From Serinus canaria (lineage: Eukaryota; Chordata; Aves; Passeriformes; Fringillidae), in the NCBI RefSeq assembly GCF_022539315.1, contig NC_066317.1:50944435-51008434 (forward strand): 64,000 nt of DNA. Reading direction: 5' to 3'. Of the stretch, positions 48,285 to 61,376 are shown in pieces. Numbering within the stretch: the first letter of the stretch is position 1; every line of letters begins with the position of its first letter. The translations under genes and the position numbers were made by a program. The notes beneath the pieces were generated by a model. It made no database searches. It was not told the DNA's origin and was given only the letters and a program-made list of their open reading frames with translations.

Positions 48285-51200
48285 CTTTCTTCCCCATGGA
48301 CTCACAGGTCTCTGCAGGGGTCAGATGCCCGCATAACTTTGTTACTTCCATCTGAAATTAAGTTGTCTTTGATTATATTTACATCTATATTGGTAATTTG
48401 AAAGTTGATAAATTGTTTCATTGAGAAGCAGGGAGAGCAGAACAGGTCATACTGGAGACAATAATTCAACCCTGCTCTTTTCATGTCTTTCTTTCCCGAG
48501 AAGGTATTTGTACCCTTTAATAAAATCAGCTTTCAAACTTCTAATTAAGGCAGTCCAGATTAACAGCATGATACAATAAGAGGACTCTGCAGGTGGAATT
48601 AAAAGGTGCATATAGGACTTCCACTGCTATTTTCTGAAAGTTGTCCCTGCATTCATTTCCCTGCAATCATTAAAGAATGCAGGGTAAACACATGTTTTAC
48701 CCTTATAATTTTATTAACGACTATTGACTTATTTAAATAGATTTCTGAATTATATGTTCCCTATAGTCACCATAACAGTGACTTGATGTATTCTAGCACA
48801 CAGACACATTTTTATTTAAAAACAGTAAAAAATGGTCTTCATAAATTTTTTTCTCTCAAGGTCTTCAGGTCATTTATTGCACAGTGCCTCTTTCTCTTAA
48901 TAAATAGCTCAGGTATAGTAAAGATTGTTGTGTCAGTGACAGCAGGCTGCCCAGGTACAGTAATGAGCTCACAGCGCAGGGCTTTTCAGAGAAGCATGGC
49001 TTTCACATGGTCCTCTGGGAAGGATAACATGTTCTTACTGAGGGTTTTATTTGCTCTCCTGATGATTATTTCACAGTAGCTACTGCATTTCTGACAACCA
49101 AACTTTTTTTGCTTTCATTCCATTTCATTTCATTTTGCTTTGTTATAAATTCCTGGAAATACAAGATTAATTATTTGTCTGTGATTCTAGGTTTACTGAA
49201 GGGAAAGGAAGAAATCCTATTTTAATTCCAGTGTTCCACAAAACAAGTAAACTTAGAGAAGATGGCATTAGCACCATGACCTGTTGGGATAATGATTCTT
49301 AACAGGGGTCCTGGCAACCATGTATATGACAGGGAGCTTGGTGTCCTTGTGGTTTTAATACTGAGAGGTAACTTAGTAAATTATGCTGCAAATGTATGCA
49401 AAATCAATGCTAAGCTTTTTTTTTATACTTGTGAACTTCAAAAGACTGAGGTGGGATAGAAATCCAGAGTGTCATTACCTATATCCTATAGTACTGATTG
49501 TGAAGTTGTGTATTGAGGGGTCATCACCCCAGGAAAACGCTTCCCTGAATTTTGTGTGGTCATGTTAGCTAACAAATATATTCAGTGCTGAGAAGCCAGA
49601 AAAAAACCTGCATGATTGTACAGGTGAAAAATATATAACAGAAATTAAAAGGGATTTTGGACATCATCATTCTACTTCTGAGTTAATAAAAATAACTTTA
49701 AAAGAAAGAACTAAGATTATTTTGTATCAAGCTATTCTGATTCTTTTAATATAATCTCTATCCAAATATTCCTAAATATAGGAGCCCCTATGCAAGGCTA
49801 AAAGAGGTCTCCTTAAATATCAGCTTTCAAACATTGCCAATACATTACAATTCCTTTTAACCCAAAGGTTATTAAAAAAAAAATACTGTTTGCTTTGTGT
49901 TATTTAATTTCATTAAATAACAAATTTCAGTTATAATTCACTTCCTTCTATTTTTGAATGATGAAAGAAAAAGTATTTTTTGCAATGTTTGTTCCTTATC
50001 CTTAGGAAAGGCACTGCTAGGGACAACTGAGTTTATGGTAAGATGACCATTTCTGTTGCCATAGGATATGTGAATTTCAGTGAGAATTACACAGGATTGA
50101 ATACACCTTTCTTGTAAGAAAGAACCAACAAAAAAAATACCCCAAATGCTAACCAAAGAAAGAGAAAACCTGCCTCAGATCAGCTCCAGTCCATTCAGCT
50201 TTAGCTCTGAAAGATCACGAGACAAAACGAGAAATAACCATTTCAAGAGTAGCACACCCTGAATAATAAAATACAAAAATAAATACATTAGATTTTTTTT
50301 CCAAAACAGATATGAAGATAAGGCTGGATTTAGGTTACCAGTGTAAGTCTCAGTGCAAGAAAGATGCTGCAAGTCTGTGGGAAACCAGTTTAATCAAGCA
50401 TGAGCCATTCTGGAAAAATGACAGTCCTTTGGAAACACATGGACATAACATAAAATTATGCTGGACCATTTCAACCTACATGCAGAAACTTACCAAGGTT
50501 CCTTTTTTTTTTTTTTTCCTTATGTAATTGTCATCATGAGGCAAAGCCAAAGAGGTTGTACTTAAAGGCTTCAGCAGATAAAACAGAAAAAAATGAACAT
50601 ATCTTTCTAGTATGCATGAAGTTGCCAAAAAAACTCCAATTTGAAGAAAAGTTCCTGAAAATATTTATAACAAATAATTTACTATATATTAAATTATTAT
50701 AATTATGTTAATACTTCCCATTGTACCATAGAAATGAAAAGAAAAATGCATTTCTCTTACAGGAAACTTGTAATATTTTACTTTCAATCAATATTTACTT
50801 TCAATTAAGACATAGCAGAATTGCTATATGAAACAAAAAATATTTTGAACTGCTTCTAGATTGAAGGATTGTGTCCTGTTCTCCCACTGAACAGCTGCTT
50901 GGCCTTGAGCTCTGATATTATGTCTTGAATGAAAGTTTATTGAATTGAATTCAAGAAAATGTTCTATTTTTCTTTAGAAATTTACACAGAATAATAATTA
51001 CCTGCATTGTGTCAGACCAGCAACACAGGCATCCAACTAGTTCCTACATAGTGACAGAAAGAAAAGGTCTTGGGATTTGACATAGAATGCCTTCATTTGA
51101 AAACAGCAGCATCAAAAAAAAAGGTGAGTAATGATGCAGTCTGCACTAGAAACTTGTGTATGTATACTATGAAAGGAAGTGTACCAGTTTCCATATTTTG

Positions 51201-54200
51201 TTGCACTTTCTGGTAAATTTCCTCAAAACTTTTTATTAAAATAGCTGAAAATTATTTTGGTACATATTTTTGATTAAAAAATAAATTGTTATAAAACATC
51301 CATCTTGAGGATCTCATATATAAATTTTCTAAATAATTTGTTTTAATATTCCTTTTTAAATATTGTTCATCTTTTAATCATAGTAGAATAGCTATTTTAT
51401 AAATTTTTGATTATGTAGAGCTGAATTGCAAGGAATAGTCCTCCATTCATGCCTAATCCAAACCTCTGGAGGAATTATAGCTCCTACTTGGAATGAAAAG
51501 AGATTTCCTTGCTATTATTTAATCATCCAATCTGTTATCTATTATCTGCAGTAATAAGAGCAAAGTTCAAAAGCTGTAAGTCCTTCTTCAAATTAAATAC
51601 CATTAACTTCAGCCTCACATCAGATTTTCTTGAGATGTCTAAAAATAAATACCTTCTTTGGATATCTTCAATAGACAATCCATCCTCACTTGCAAGTAGA
51701 GAGTCTGAAATAAAGTGCTGTGCACAAAACATAGAAAACTTTACATTATAGTAGTGCAGAAATACTGCATTCATTTGTGAGAGAAATAAAATATTTTCTC
51801 ATTGTATTTGGAGAATTTCCTTGTTAATGCAGTTTCTTTCACCTTCCTGGTATCAATGCTAACATTCCTTCCAACTTGTTTAAATCCTATCCATTCCTGA
51901 TTTATCATCAGTGGAAAATTCTGTCTCAGAGTCTTGAAGTGCCTGCCTGTCCCAAACTGCTTTATAAAGGACTACCTATAATTCTAGAAGCAAAACCAAA
52001 AAAGACACAAGGATTCCCTCTTTTCTGTCTGCTGATGTCAAGTCCCCACATGCTATTCATTCATGCAGTTCATCATTAATAACTGAATTTCTCAAATTAA
52101 TTTAAAAGTTTTTTCAGGTTTTGGGCCAATTTATGATTAGCCTTCATGCATAAATTAATGCGATATTAAAACCTGACAGTGTCTTAGAAAAAGGAAAAAG
52201 CTGTGATCCATCAAAAGATTCTCAGAAACACATTGTAAAAGCAGTCAGAAAGTTCCTCCAACAGGATTATCTGACACAGGTGGACTATTGGAGATGGAAT
52301 TTGGCTATGGCTCATCTCACCTCTGGGCACTGGCAAAGATCCCCTGAGCTATCTCCATGCAGCAGTAAGGCTGCCCAGCTTCTGCTTTAATATTGTACCT
52401 TCTGAAAATATAACATCTCTGGTCACTATTATTTGGATTGTTTTGTGTGACCTTTCCTTCACGGAAGAATCTCTGACTTCTATAGACCAAGGCAGGTGCT
52501 ACAGTTTTCTCCAGTTTTAAACCTCATATTGCAAAATAATATAAAATATGGGAATATAAAAAACCTCTTATCATGATGATTATCGTTACTATTTAAAAAC
52601 TGAGACAAAAAAAGGCACCTTTCCAAAAAAAGGAAAAATTACTAAACTACTTTTTTTAAAAAGAAATTTTAAACGAGTAATTCCTTCATATTTTCAAATG
52701 TTCTCATTCATCAATATTCCGTATGCTTGATTGCAAATGCAAGAAATTTTTGAATACATTTCCTACCAAGGAACAAAATTCTGATAAAAATATAGCCCAG
52801 AGTAGCTTGAAAAAACTTCAGTGAAACTGCCATTTAGTTCCAGGAACAGAGATTCTAACATTTTGACTGTGTGCTCACTTGAAACAGCAGTTTCTCTGAG
52901 GCTGTTAAAGCCAGAAGTATTTGAATTAGATCTCTTCAGTTTGTTTGACCTTAACTGCTGTACAGTTCCTTTTTTTGTCTTAGCTCTCCCTGTACTCAGA
53001 GATCTTTATGTGCCTAGTTTGCAGAGTAGGCCAACTTTTATCTTTTGTTGGATGTCTGCTTCTTCCATTTGAAATTAATTTCCCAAAATAGGACAGAACA
53101 CATCCTTACAGCAATAAATCCTTAAACTTTATGTGTATCTGTGATTTGTTTGGAGGACTCCAAAAGCTCCAAGGAACATTTCAACAAAGAAACTGAGTGT
53201 GGCTAGTACACCAAACTCACAAAAACTTTTCAATCACTCATTTTTAATTCCTAAGAAACCGTTGTTACAACATAGTTTAAATACCTTTAAACTTATAAAG
53301 AATTTAAATTTATAAGAAACAGTAAAATATTTCTGAGGCAAATTTTGACAGTAATTCTGACTTTTTCGAATTTTTAATAATTGCTCTTGCTGCCATTTTT
53401 ACACAACAGAAAGATGTGTTTGAATCTGAATTGAATCCTTGCTAGTCAAGAATAGTAAATAGCAGTTCTTGAGGCATGGGAAATGCATCTAGTGAGGAAG
53501 ATTACTTTGTATTTAGAAAATGTTCAGTGAAAAATCAAACAGACAGTTTGTGTGAGAATTTTGACAGTGGTTCGGCAAGATTCCCTAAATGGATAAAATC
53601 AAAGTGAACCACATGGAAAAAAAAATGTACAGAAATTCCTGAAGACACTATCTCAGTTTCTGAGTCTGAAATCTCTGTGATGAAGAAATTCACCTTGTGC
53701 ACTTTCTGTGCACCCACTTACACATTAATTTTCTTAAAGTTCTGCCCGCCATATCAGGGAGCTTCTGAAACACAGATGGTAAATCACAAAGTGTTGATGT
53801 TCAGTGAGGAAATACTGTAAAAGTCTCATGCAATAACCCATACCTGAGTGTTCAAATAATCACATGAACAATAATTATTGATGCACTTACTCTAATAAGA
53901 TTTGTGCACCAGTACACACTGCTTACTAAGCCAGTGAATTAGAACAATTGCATAAAATTTTTATTCCCATTTAAGATGTTGTTTATGGTTCAACTACACA
54001 GGCAGACACAAACTGACACTACAGAATTTTGTTGATAAAGGATTTCCCTCAATCTTTCCATTCAAGTTAAAATAAATGTATTTTATTTTGCCAGGTTGAT
54101 ATATCATTACAATTAAATAATTTATTTCCAACATTCTTTGTGGTCATGTTAAACCTAAGAAAATTAAATAAAATTTAAAAAAAAAAAAAAGAAGCAATCA

Positions 54201-57200
54201 AACAAACAAGCAAACACAATTTTTTATTCTGTCCCACCCTCCATGATTCTGCTGACTTTGCTGCTGAGGTCCTGTAACTCTGAAAATCCATTTTATCTCA
54301 ACACACTTGTAATGTTCTCCATCTGAAGTGAAAATTTTCCCAGTAGGAAGGAATATGCATAATTAACAATTTAATTTATATTAACAATTTATCGAAACAG
54401 ATTTCCAAGACTGACAGTCATGTGCATAAAGTTTTTACCTACATAACTTTTGCCTCTTGAAATGCTCACCTTTGTGGGAAGGAAATCTCAGCCTCTTGTT
54501 ACATCTCTCTCAGCAGTGGAGGGGGGAAAAAAAGGAAAAAATATCATTGATATAGTAAGGGAATAAGAACAACAACACAGAGCAACCACAGATTGTTCAT
54601 TCTTTAAGAGACTATGAAAACCTTACTTCACACATTAGAAGATAATGAAAACTTAAGTATTTCTAATAGAGTAATTTAAATCACGTGTAGACTTTGCTCA
54701 ATTTTTTTGCTTCTTCAAATAAGGGGGTCTGTCAAGAAGTTTTTTAGTCATGTTTGTAATCAATCTCCTAAAATACATTTCACTGTGCATTGAAAAGTCA
54801 CATTTAAAACACTGAGAGACAAAGATCAAATTTTACTTTCAGTGTGAATCGTACCAGCAAACAGTTAACCAGGTAATTTACAGGTAATAGAGTAGAATTT
54901 TACTCTTGTGATATATCAGCTGATGTCCCTGACATAACCTGGCATGATGTCCTCAGACTACAAGTGACAGGACTGAAAGATTTTTGTCATCACATCTTTT
55001 AGGCAAGTTACAAGTGGAGATGTTTGAGGGAGCTGAGTTGAATAAAGACAGTGAAGCAGAAATATTTTAGTATGTTTGTAGGTGATGTTAGGATCAAGAG
55101 CAAAGTTGCTGTACTCCCTGTATGAAACAGTCACAGTCAAATGTACTGTCAATACTGGTTTTTGAGGCAGAAGAAAAACCACTGGAGATGCAGTGGCTAG
55201 GATCAACTGATAACAAGGAAGGATCAGTAATGGAGAGAAGAAAAAAGTTCAAAATATGTTAAAAGTAGTGTAACCAGTGAGAAATTGGTTGGAAAGAAGA
55301 AATTCAGCATTCTTGAGGAGGCAGGTTTGGAATGGGAGCATCAAAAGAAGATGTATATAAAAACGTATAGGTGAGAAAAAAGGCTGCAAAGGTTAAGCAC
55401 TGGAGTTGGGAAAGAAGACTGTATTGGTCATGGCTCCATACAGCAATTTTATCTATGTTATGCAACTAATGAGAAGAGAAATAATACAAAGTGACTCAGT
55501 CATAAAGAGATCTCCAAATTGCCATCTCTCGTGTTTGTATTTTATGTTTTGGAAACAGTACCAACCAAATATTTTTCTTCTAATTCTGTGCTTCACAATT
55601 TGCTTCATATGTATCTATGTTAATGATTTATCTGATCACATAGTTTTAATTGGAAAAAGAAGCCTATACATTCCTTGACATAGCTCCCTAGGCTCTGTGG
55701 TAGTCTTTTCTTACTTTTTTAACAAGGTGTGTTTGTGTATGTGTATGGATAGAGTTATATTTTGAAGAGAATTTATGTGATCAGGTTTGAATGTACATGA
55801 TACACTTTGAAAAGCAAGAATTAAGTATCATTATGTATGCTGAGGCAGTGGGTTTACATCTTTTACTTTTCAGTGATTATCTTTCACTCGTTAGGTACAT
55901 TGTAGAACAACACTGGAAATACTGCTGTGAAGAGGAAAGATTCAGAGCATAAATGTAAGGAAAATATTGCTAGAATCAGATATGATAGAACTAATTGGGA
56001 AATATGCAAGTAAAATAATTCAAGATAGTTCAGAAAAGTGTTTGGTCTGTATCAAGCATTCTTTCTTCTGGAACTGATTTGGGTCTCTGAAATAATATTA
56101 TTAGATTTTTAAATCTATGATCTATCAGGGCAAAATTCTTATTTAAAAAGTGGACATCAGAATAAGTTTGATTTTTTATGCAAGAAACAGCCTTGAGTAT
56201 GTGAAATAAAAACAAAAAAATGCCCAAAATATCTAATTTCTTTAAGCCGGTGGTACAATGTAGCACACACAACTGGCTGTATCAGGTCAGGTTGCACAAA
56301 GCTATCAAAGTCAAAAGCTGTTTTTGAACACTTACTGCCAGTGGGTTGTTACCTACAAGCAGCGAGTCTTTTACTGTTATCCACTGGAAGGAGTCAGTGG
56401 CAGGTGTTCTGCTTCTGGCATAGCTCTGCTTTAGAATTTATGGGTTTTTTTCTTTTTCCAAGGAAGATTTCATTAAATGCTCTTACAGCTCTCTATGCAT
56501 AGTCAACAGCCCTAGACTGAAGCATAAAAGAAGAAAAGAATTCCTTCACCCTGCAGATTCTGAACAAAAGGAATATATTATCCTAATGCTTATTGCAGAG
56601 AAGAATGATGCCTAGTATGGCACCATTTATTGTTATAATAAAGAACAGGTTGCTGATAAGACAAGCTGTTCATTAGAATGCCATTGGCAATAACAGTAAG
56701 AAGTATGTAACTAGATGTTCCTGCCAGCCCTAAAGACATTTTGTGCTCATGAACAACCCTTAGGTTATTCTTTCAACAAACTACAAACTTTTATTTGCCT
56801 CAGAAATATATAGGTGTCCTGTAGACTAAATTTATGATGCAAAGAAATTTATCTCAGGAACACCCCATACACAGAAATAAAAATGTAATTATTCTGGTGT
56901 GGATCTTTCAGAATCCATGAATTTCAGTTCCAGCCATAGTAACTTATCTAAAACTAGGAAAAAGCAGTATTTGTTGGGTTTATTTCCTTTTTTTTTCTTT
57001 TTGCTTTTGTTTTTGTTTTTTGTTTTTTTCCATTCCATCAGCAGAACTTAGTTCCACTTTTAAGACCTGTGTATTGTATATTCATTTTTTTTCTAACTGA
57101 ATGACAGGAACAGCATCAGCTTATTCCATCGCAGAAATAAAATTAAATTCATTATCACGTGTGAAATTGATATTTTTTGGTTAACAGTTGAGAATAAGTA

Positions 57201-57360
57201 CAAAATCTAATTAAGAGAATGAATTGATGTCATGAGAATGGAAAATAAATTTAGGAAAATTATGTACTAATGGAATTTTGTTCTAATACGATTTCTGTAA
57301 TGGATGTTTATTTGCCTTATAGATTTGGTAAATATTAAAAAAAAAGTTAATTTTTGTAAT
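48285..57360. other. Unannotated AT-rich DNA
   Basis: No gene or mobile element is recognisable in about 9 kb. Simple runs include T15 (50503-50517) and A14 (54177-54190). The patch at about 52220-52400 is a little richer in GC but has no identifiable content. Open frames are 98 codons or fewer and unremarkable. Confidence 0.55.
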
Positions 57361-57464
57361 TTAGTGGGTTGACCCTTGCTGGCTTCCAGGTACCTACGAA
57401 GGCTGCTCTATCACTTCCCTCCACATCTGGACTGGGGAGATAAAATATAAAAAAGGGTTCATGA

Positions 57465-57507
57465 GTAAGTGATCTCTCCCAGTCATGAACTGGGAGAGAT
57501 CACTTAC
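57465..57507. repeat. Perfect inverted repeat, 19-bp arms and 5-bp loop
   Basis: Left arm GTAAGTGATCTCTCCCAGT (57465-57483), loop CATGA, right arm ACTGGGAGAGATCACTTAC (57489-57507), with no mismatches. The right arm resembles the usual LTR sequence at this place (gagatcactcacc type), while the left arm does not. The left arm therefore looks like a copied-back version of the right. Such a hairpin could form a stable cruciform or RNA stem. Confidence 0.97.
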
Positions 57508-57851
57508 CAAATTCCACCATGGCCATAATAAACTTGAATTAAAATTATTAATTGAATTTGTTATTAACAAAATCAGAACAGGATAATGAGAAGTAAAATA
57601 AAACCTTAAAAACACATTCCCTCACCTCTCCCCCCTTCACAGCTCTACCTCCTCCCCAGTGGCACAGGGAGACAGGGAACAAAGTTTATGGCCTTCATCA
57701 AAAGTTATTTTTCCAGCTGCTCAGGGAGAGGAGTCCTTCCCCTGCTCCAGACTTGTGGTCTCTCTCACAGAGTTCTCCACTGACTTCCCCAACATGAGTC
57801 CATCTCACCCATGTCTTCTCTGACTGCAATCAAAACTGTGGAATAACTTTC

Positions 57852-57937
57852 ATTTCTCCTTCTTCTTCTCCTCCTTTTTGTTGTGGTTCTTCTTATCCTT
57901 CTTCTTCTTTATTCTCTCCTTTTTTCTTTCTTCTTCA
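57852..57937 (-). repeat. CTT/CTC polypyrimidine tract inside the LTR
   Basis: About 86 bases, mostly CTT, CTC and T-rich runs, interrupted by ttgttgtgg. Read on the LTR sense strand this is GAA/GAG-rich. It replaces or expands part of the LTR's middle. Confidence 0.85.
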
Positions 57938-58118
57938 ATGTGTTATTACAGAGGTCTGGGCCCTTTCTGTTTGGCCCAGCCTTAGTCAGCAACACATCTG
58001 TCTTTGAAGCTGCCAGGCATTCACTCTGCTGTGCAGGGGGAAGCTTCTGGCAGCTTCTCACAGAAGCCATCCCTGTAGCCCCCTCGCTACCAAAGTTTGG
58101 CCATGCAAACCCAGTACA

Positions 58119-59255
58119 GTAGATTAGATTATACAACAGCTCATTGAACAGAGTTACATGGCATATATTAATGTTTGTAATACTGTAATTATAATATTGT
58201 AAGCATGTTTATATGATCTGTTGACAAGCATTCTTGCTCTGACCTTGCTTTGAGTTGAATGGAGATGAGACACTACTGATATGAAAATTGAAGAAGAGTT
58301 TTGGCAAGCTCTCTAACAGCAGAAACACCTGTGATATAGACAAAAACAACTCTCTTGTGCTCACCTCCACCCCCTGCATGCTTCTCTTTTCCCTGTGTTT
58401 TGAAATTTTCTGTAGCTTCTTCATTCCTTCAGGTCTTCTACAACTTTTTCCTGACTTCCTGTCTCTCCAGGTGGACTACTTCTGAGATAAGAGATGACCC
58501 TTAGAAAACCTAACTCCTACTAACTCTTCCAATTTTCTCAAAAAATAATGCTCCTCTGGGATTCTTCCAAGAATGTCCCTGAAGGTCACTGTCTATGATG
58601 GTCCTGGGCTGTGACATTACTATTTGCCTTGCTCCCACCTTTCATGAGCATCAACATAAGCATCCATGACTCACAGTTACAGCAGTCTGATCCCAACCTT
58701 TGCGTCTGTAACCAGTTTTCCCTTGGTTTTAAGTAAGAGATTCAGTTAAGTACTTCTCCTAAACAACTGCTTGATCTAGAAGTTGTCTTTAAAGCACTCC
58801 AGAAACCTCTTGTGTAGGGAAAGTAGGATATGGAAGTGGAGTAGGACAGCTTAGGAAAACAATTGTTCTTAGATATGAGCTGCAGCTTTTCTTATGCACT
58901 AGACAACAACTCAGCATGACAATTTACATTTTCAGCACATTATAGGCATGAAACTCATAGATACAGTGAGAACTCTCAATATTTTCAGTGAATTTGGAAA
59001 TTCATGGAAAGAAATAAAACCCAAAAGCTGCCTATGTGAAGTTACTGAGTAGTTTTAGAGGGAAAAAGTAGTCATATTTTTTTAATAATGATGACAGAAA
59101 AGTCCATCCAGATATTAATATAGGCATAATCCTAGGAAGGAATGGTTGGAAAATCAATGTTGTGCGACCAAATGTATGTGTACCTAAATTTAACTCTGGT
59201 CATTCATGAATGGGTTAGTTTTCTGCTTTCTTGTTGTTGTGTTTATGAACTAAAG
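58119..59255. other. Unannotated DNA
   Basis: No recognisable gene. The segment at about 58280-58700 is pyrimidine-rich on the plus strand and could be a very old repeat, but I could not match it to CR1 or to an LTR. Confidence 0.45.
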
Positions 59256-59706
59256 CACAGAATCACAGAATAAGCTGAGTTGAAAGGCACCCACAAGGAT
59301 CATCAAATCCAACCCCTGGCCCTGCACAGCATCATCCCCAAGAGTCACAGCGTGTGCCTGAGAGCATTGTACAAACACTTGAGCTCTGTCAGGCGTGGTG
59401 CCATGACCATTTCTCTGGAGAGCCTGCTCCAGTGCCCAACCATCCTCTGTGTGAAAAACCTTTTCCTAATATCCAACCTAAACTACCTCAGACACAACTT
59501 CAGGCCATTCCCTCCAGTCCTGTCAGTGATGACCGCAGAGCAGAGATCAGTGTCTGCCCCTTCTTTCCCCCTCATGATGAAGTTGTAGACGGCAACAAAG
59601 TCTCTCCTCAATCTCCTCCAGGATGAACAGACCAAGTGACCTCAGCTGCTCCTCATACACTTCTTCTAAAGGGCCTTCACCATCTTCATTGCCCTCCTGC
59701 TATGAG
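59256..59706 (-). mobile_element. CR1 LINE 3' end, antisense
   Basis: The plus strand starts with the antisense CR1 tail (cacagaatcacagaataagc, then tgaaaggcacccacaaggatc and atcaaatccaaccc). It continues through ctccagtgcccaaccatcct, gtgtgaaaaaccttttcc, taatatccaacctaaactac, aacttcaggccattccctcc and gacggcaacaaagtctctcc. It ends with tcctcatacacttcttctaaag, ccttcaccatcttcattgcc and ctcctgctatga. The sense strand is minus. It is a 5'-truncated insertion of about 450 bp. Frames of 90-102 codons in it are antisense CR1, not genes. Confidence 0.92.
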
Positions 59707-61258
59707 TTGTGGTTAACTACAGATATTTCAAGAGAAACAAATGTTTTATCAATTTATCCATGCTGAGTACATTTAAATATTGTTTAGCTCAGCTGTTTGT
59801 CATAGAAGGGGAATAACTGTTTATGAGAGATTTTTCCGGCTTTATCTGCAAATCTATAAACTGGTTTATATTTATTGTTACTATTGACTTAAATAAGGTA
59901 CACAAAAACCTTTTTCAATGGTTTAGTTTATTATTTCCTTATTAGTGTTATAGGCCATCCAATTCTATTAAAATAAACTTTCTTGTTTTAAGGAGTTCAC
60001 TAGTGACCTAAAAAGACTTTATCATTAACAGCATTGTATTTTCTTTTGAAAGGCAACATCTTAAGCAAAGCCAACCCTTTTTTCTCATAAATTTATTTTA
60101 ATGAATTATTTTTCATATGTAAACTTTCTTAGTTTATTTGAACAGCTTATACTCTATAATATTTACTGAAATAGCTTGTATTTTAAGCAGGAGTTCATTA
60201 GGCTTGTGTAGGTCCTATGAGTATGCATTTCACAACCTTAAATTATCCCTTATAGAGGTTCTTATGTCTTATGCAGAAATGAGATTCACCTACATTATAA
60301 CAAGTTGGAGGAGGATAGCTGTCAGTTTCAGATGAGATGTTGCCATTAAACATTTCTATAATGTGTGTTAACAATAGAGACTCCTATAGTCTAATGCATT
60401 GCTGTGCATAAAGCAACTTTCTGACCGATTATAGCACACACACAAAACTTCTCAATTGCCATAAAAGACCATAAATACACCTCTAAAGTTTATGTTTCAA
60501 TTTTGCCAAATTGTTGCTTTTGCATTCTTACAAAATTCCACTAGTTATTAGTTTCTTCACCACCGCTACAGATGTGTTAGAAATGCAGCACAATTTATAT
60601 ATATCATAGATTTTTGTCGGATGAATTGCTATTAATATTAAAGCATGAATCACAGCACTGTAAAGAGGAAAGACTAAGGTGAAAATACAGGGATATTAAT
60701 TATTACAATGAGTTGAAAAATTTTATGTAGAGTAATGCAGTTTTTTCATATCTATTAAAAGAGAATAGACACTATACAGACCTGTTTTGACCTAAATGCA
60801 AAAAAAAGGGAAGAATAAGGAAAGTATAATTTGCTTAAAGAGAAGATCATGCTCAGATATCTGTGATGTGTCATGTTACTACTGATATCAAGATGGTTGA
60901 AAACATTTCCTCTAGTTTTTGAAAAGTTCCTAGTGATGACTTTGATCTAGGAGACTTCAATAACCTTTTTATGGCAAGTGGTTTTATGGTGAAGGGGAGA
61001 AGGAAATCAATAAGAGTACCTATCAAATTCCCAAAGCATGCAAAGGTAAACTGACCTTCCTGCTGAGCAAAAAGTCTTTTAGAATAACCTTTCACCTTTA
61101 CTTTGAACTTACTTTTTCATATGTGAACACTTTACCCTGAAGTTAATTTCGTACAAAATTGGAGGACAGCCAGCTGCAGTTGTGTGAACTGTAAAATCAC
61201 TTGGAGAAATATAGCTTTGTAGTTCTTATAAACTGAAAAAAATATTCCCCATAATGGT
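59707..61258. other. Unannotated AT-rich DNA
   Basis: No gene or mobile element is recognisable. The 74-codon minus-strand frame at 60871-61095 has fairly balanced composition but no recognised domain. Confidence 0.55.
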
Positions 61259-61376
61259 GGAGGAGAAGGAGAAGAGGAAATGGAAGAGGAAGAAAAAAAA
61301 GAAAAAAGGGGAAAATAAATTAAGAAGAAAAAGAGGAAAAAAAAGAGGGGAAAAGAAAAGGGGAAAAATGGAATAG
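61259..61376 (+). repeat. Polypurine tract of about 118 bp
   Basis: Almost entirely A and G (GGA, GAA, GAAAA and AGGGG runs), with only a few pyrimidines, for example atgga and ataaatta. Such tracts can adopt triplex (H-DNA) structures; that is family knowledge, not shown here. Confidence 0.9.

Larger units (their letters stand above)
57361..58118 (-). mobile_element. Degraded avian ERV LTR with internal hairpin
   Basis: The plus strand opens with agtgggttgacccttgctgg and ccaggtacctacgaaggc, then ctctatcacttccctcc. It continues through ttgttattaacaaaatcaga, aggataatgagaagtaaaat, ctacctcctccccagtgg, cttcccctgctccagac and gcccagccttagtcagcaac. It closes with gaagcttctggcagcttctc, acagaagccatccctgtagc and ccatgcaaacccagtaca. 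These blocks match, in order, a common avian LTR read in antisense. The sense is therefore minus, with a polyadenylation region near the gagaagtaaaat/ttattaac blocks. The probable CA end is at 58118. The start TG has decayed, and the flanks (gtaat and gtaga) match only partly, so the duplication is unconfirmed. It is shorter than the remembered consensus, with the middle repeat-rich part deleted. Confidence 0.72.

Noticed and set aside
55340..55380. TATA-like motif (gatgtatataaaaacg) as a promoter
   Set aside because: Such words are frequent in AT-rich DNA, and no initiator, CpG island or open frame follows.
57356..58123. 5-bp target duplication (gtaat / gtaga) around the degraded LTR
   Set aside because: Only the first three bases agree and the LTR start has decayed, so the match is not better than chance.
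59280..59626. Two overlapping plus-strand frames of 90-102 codons
   Set aside because: They are the antisense strand of a CR1 3' end.
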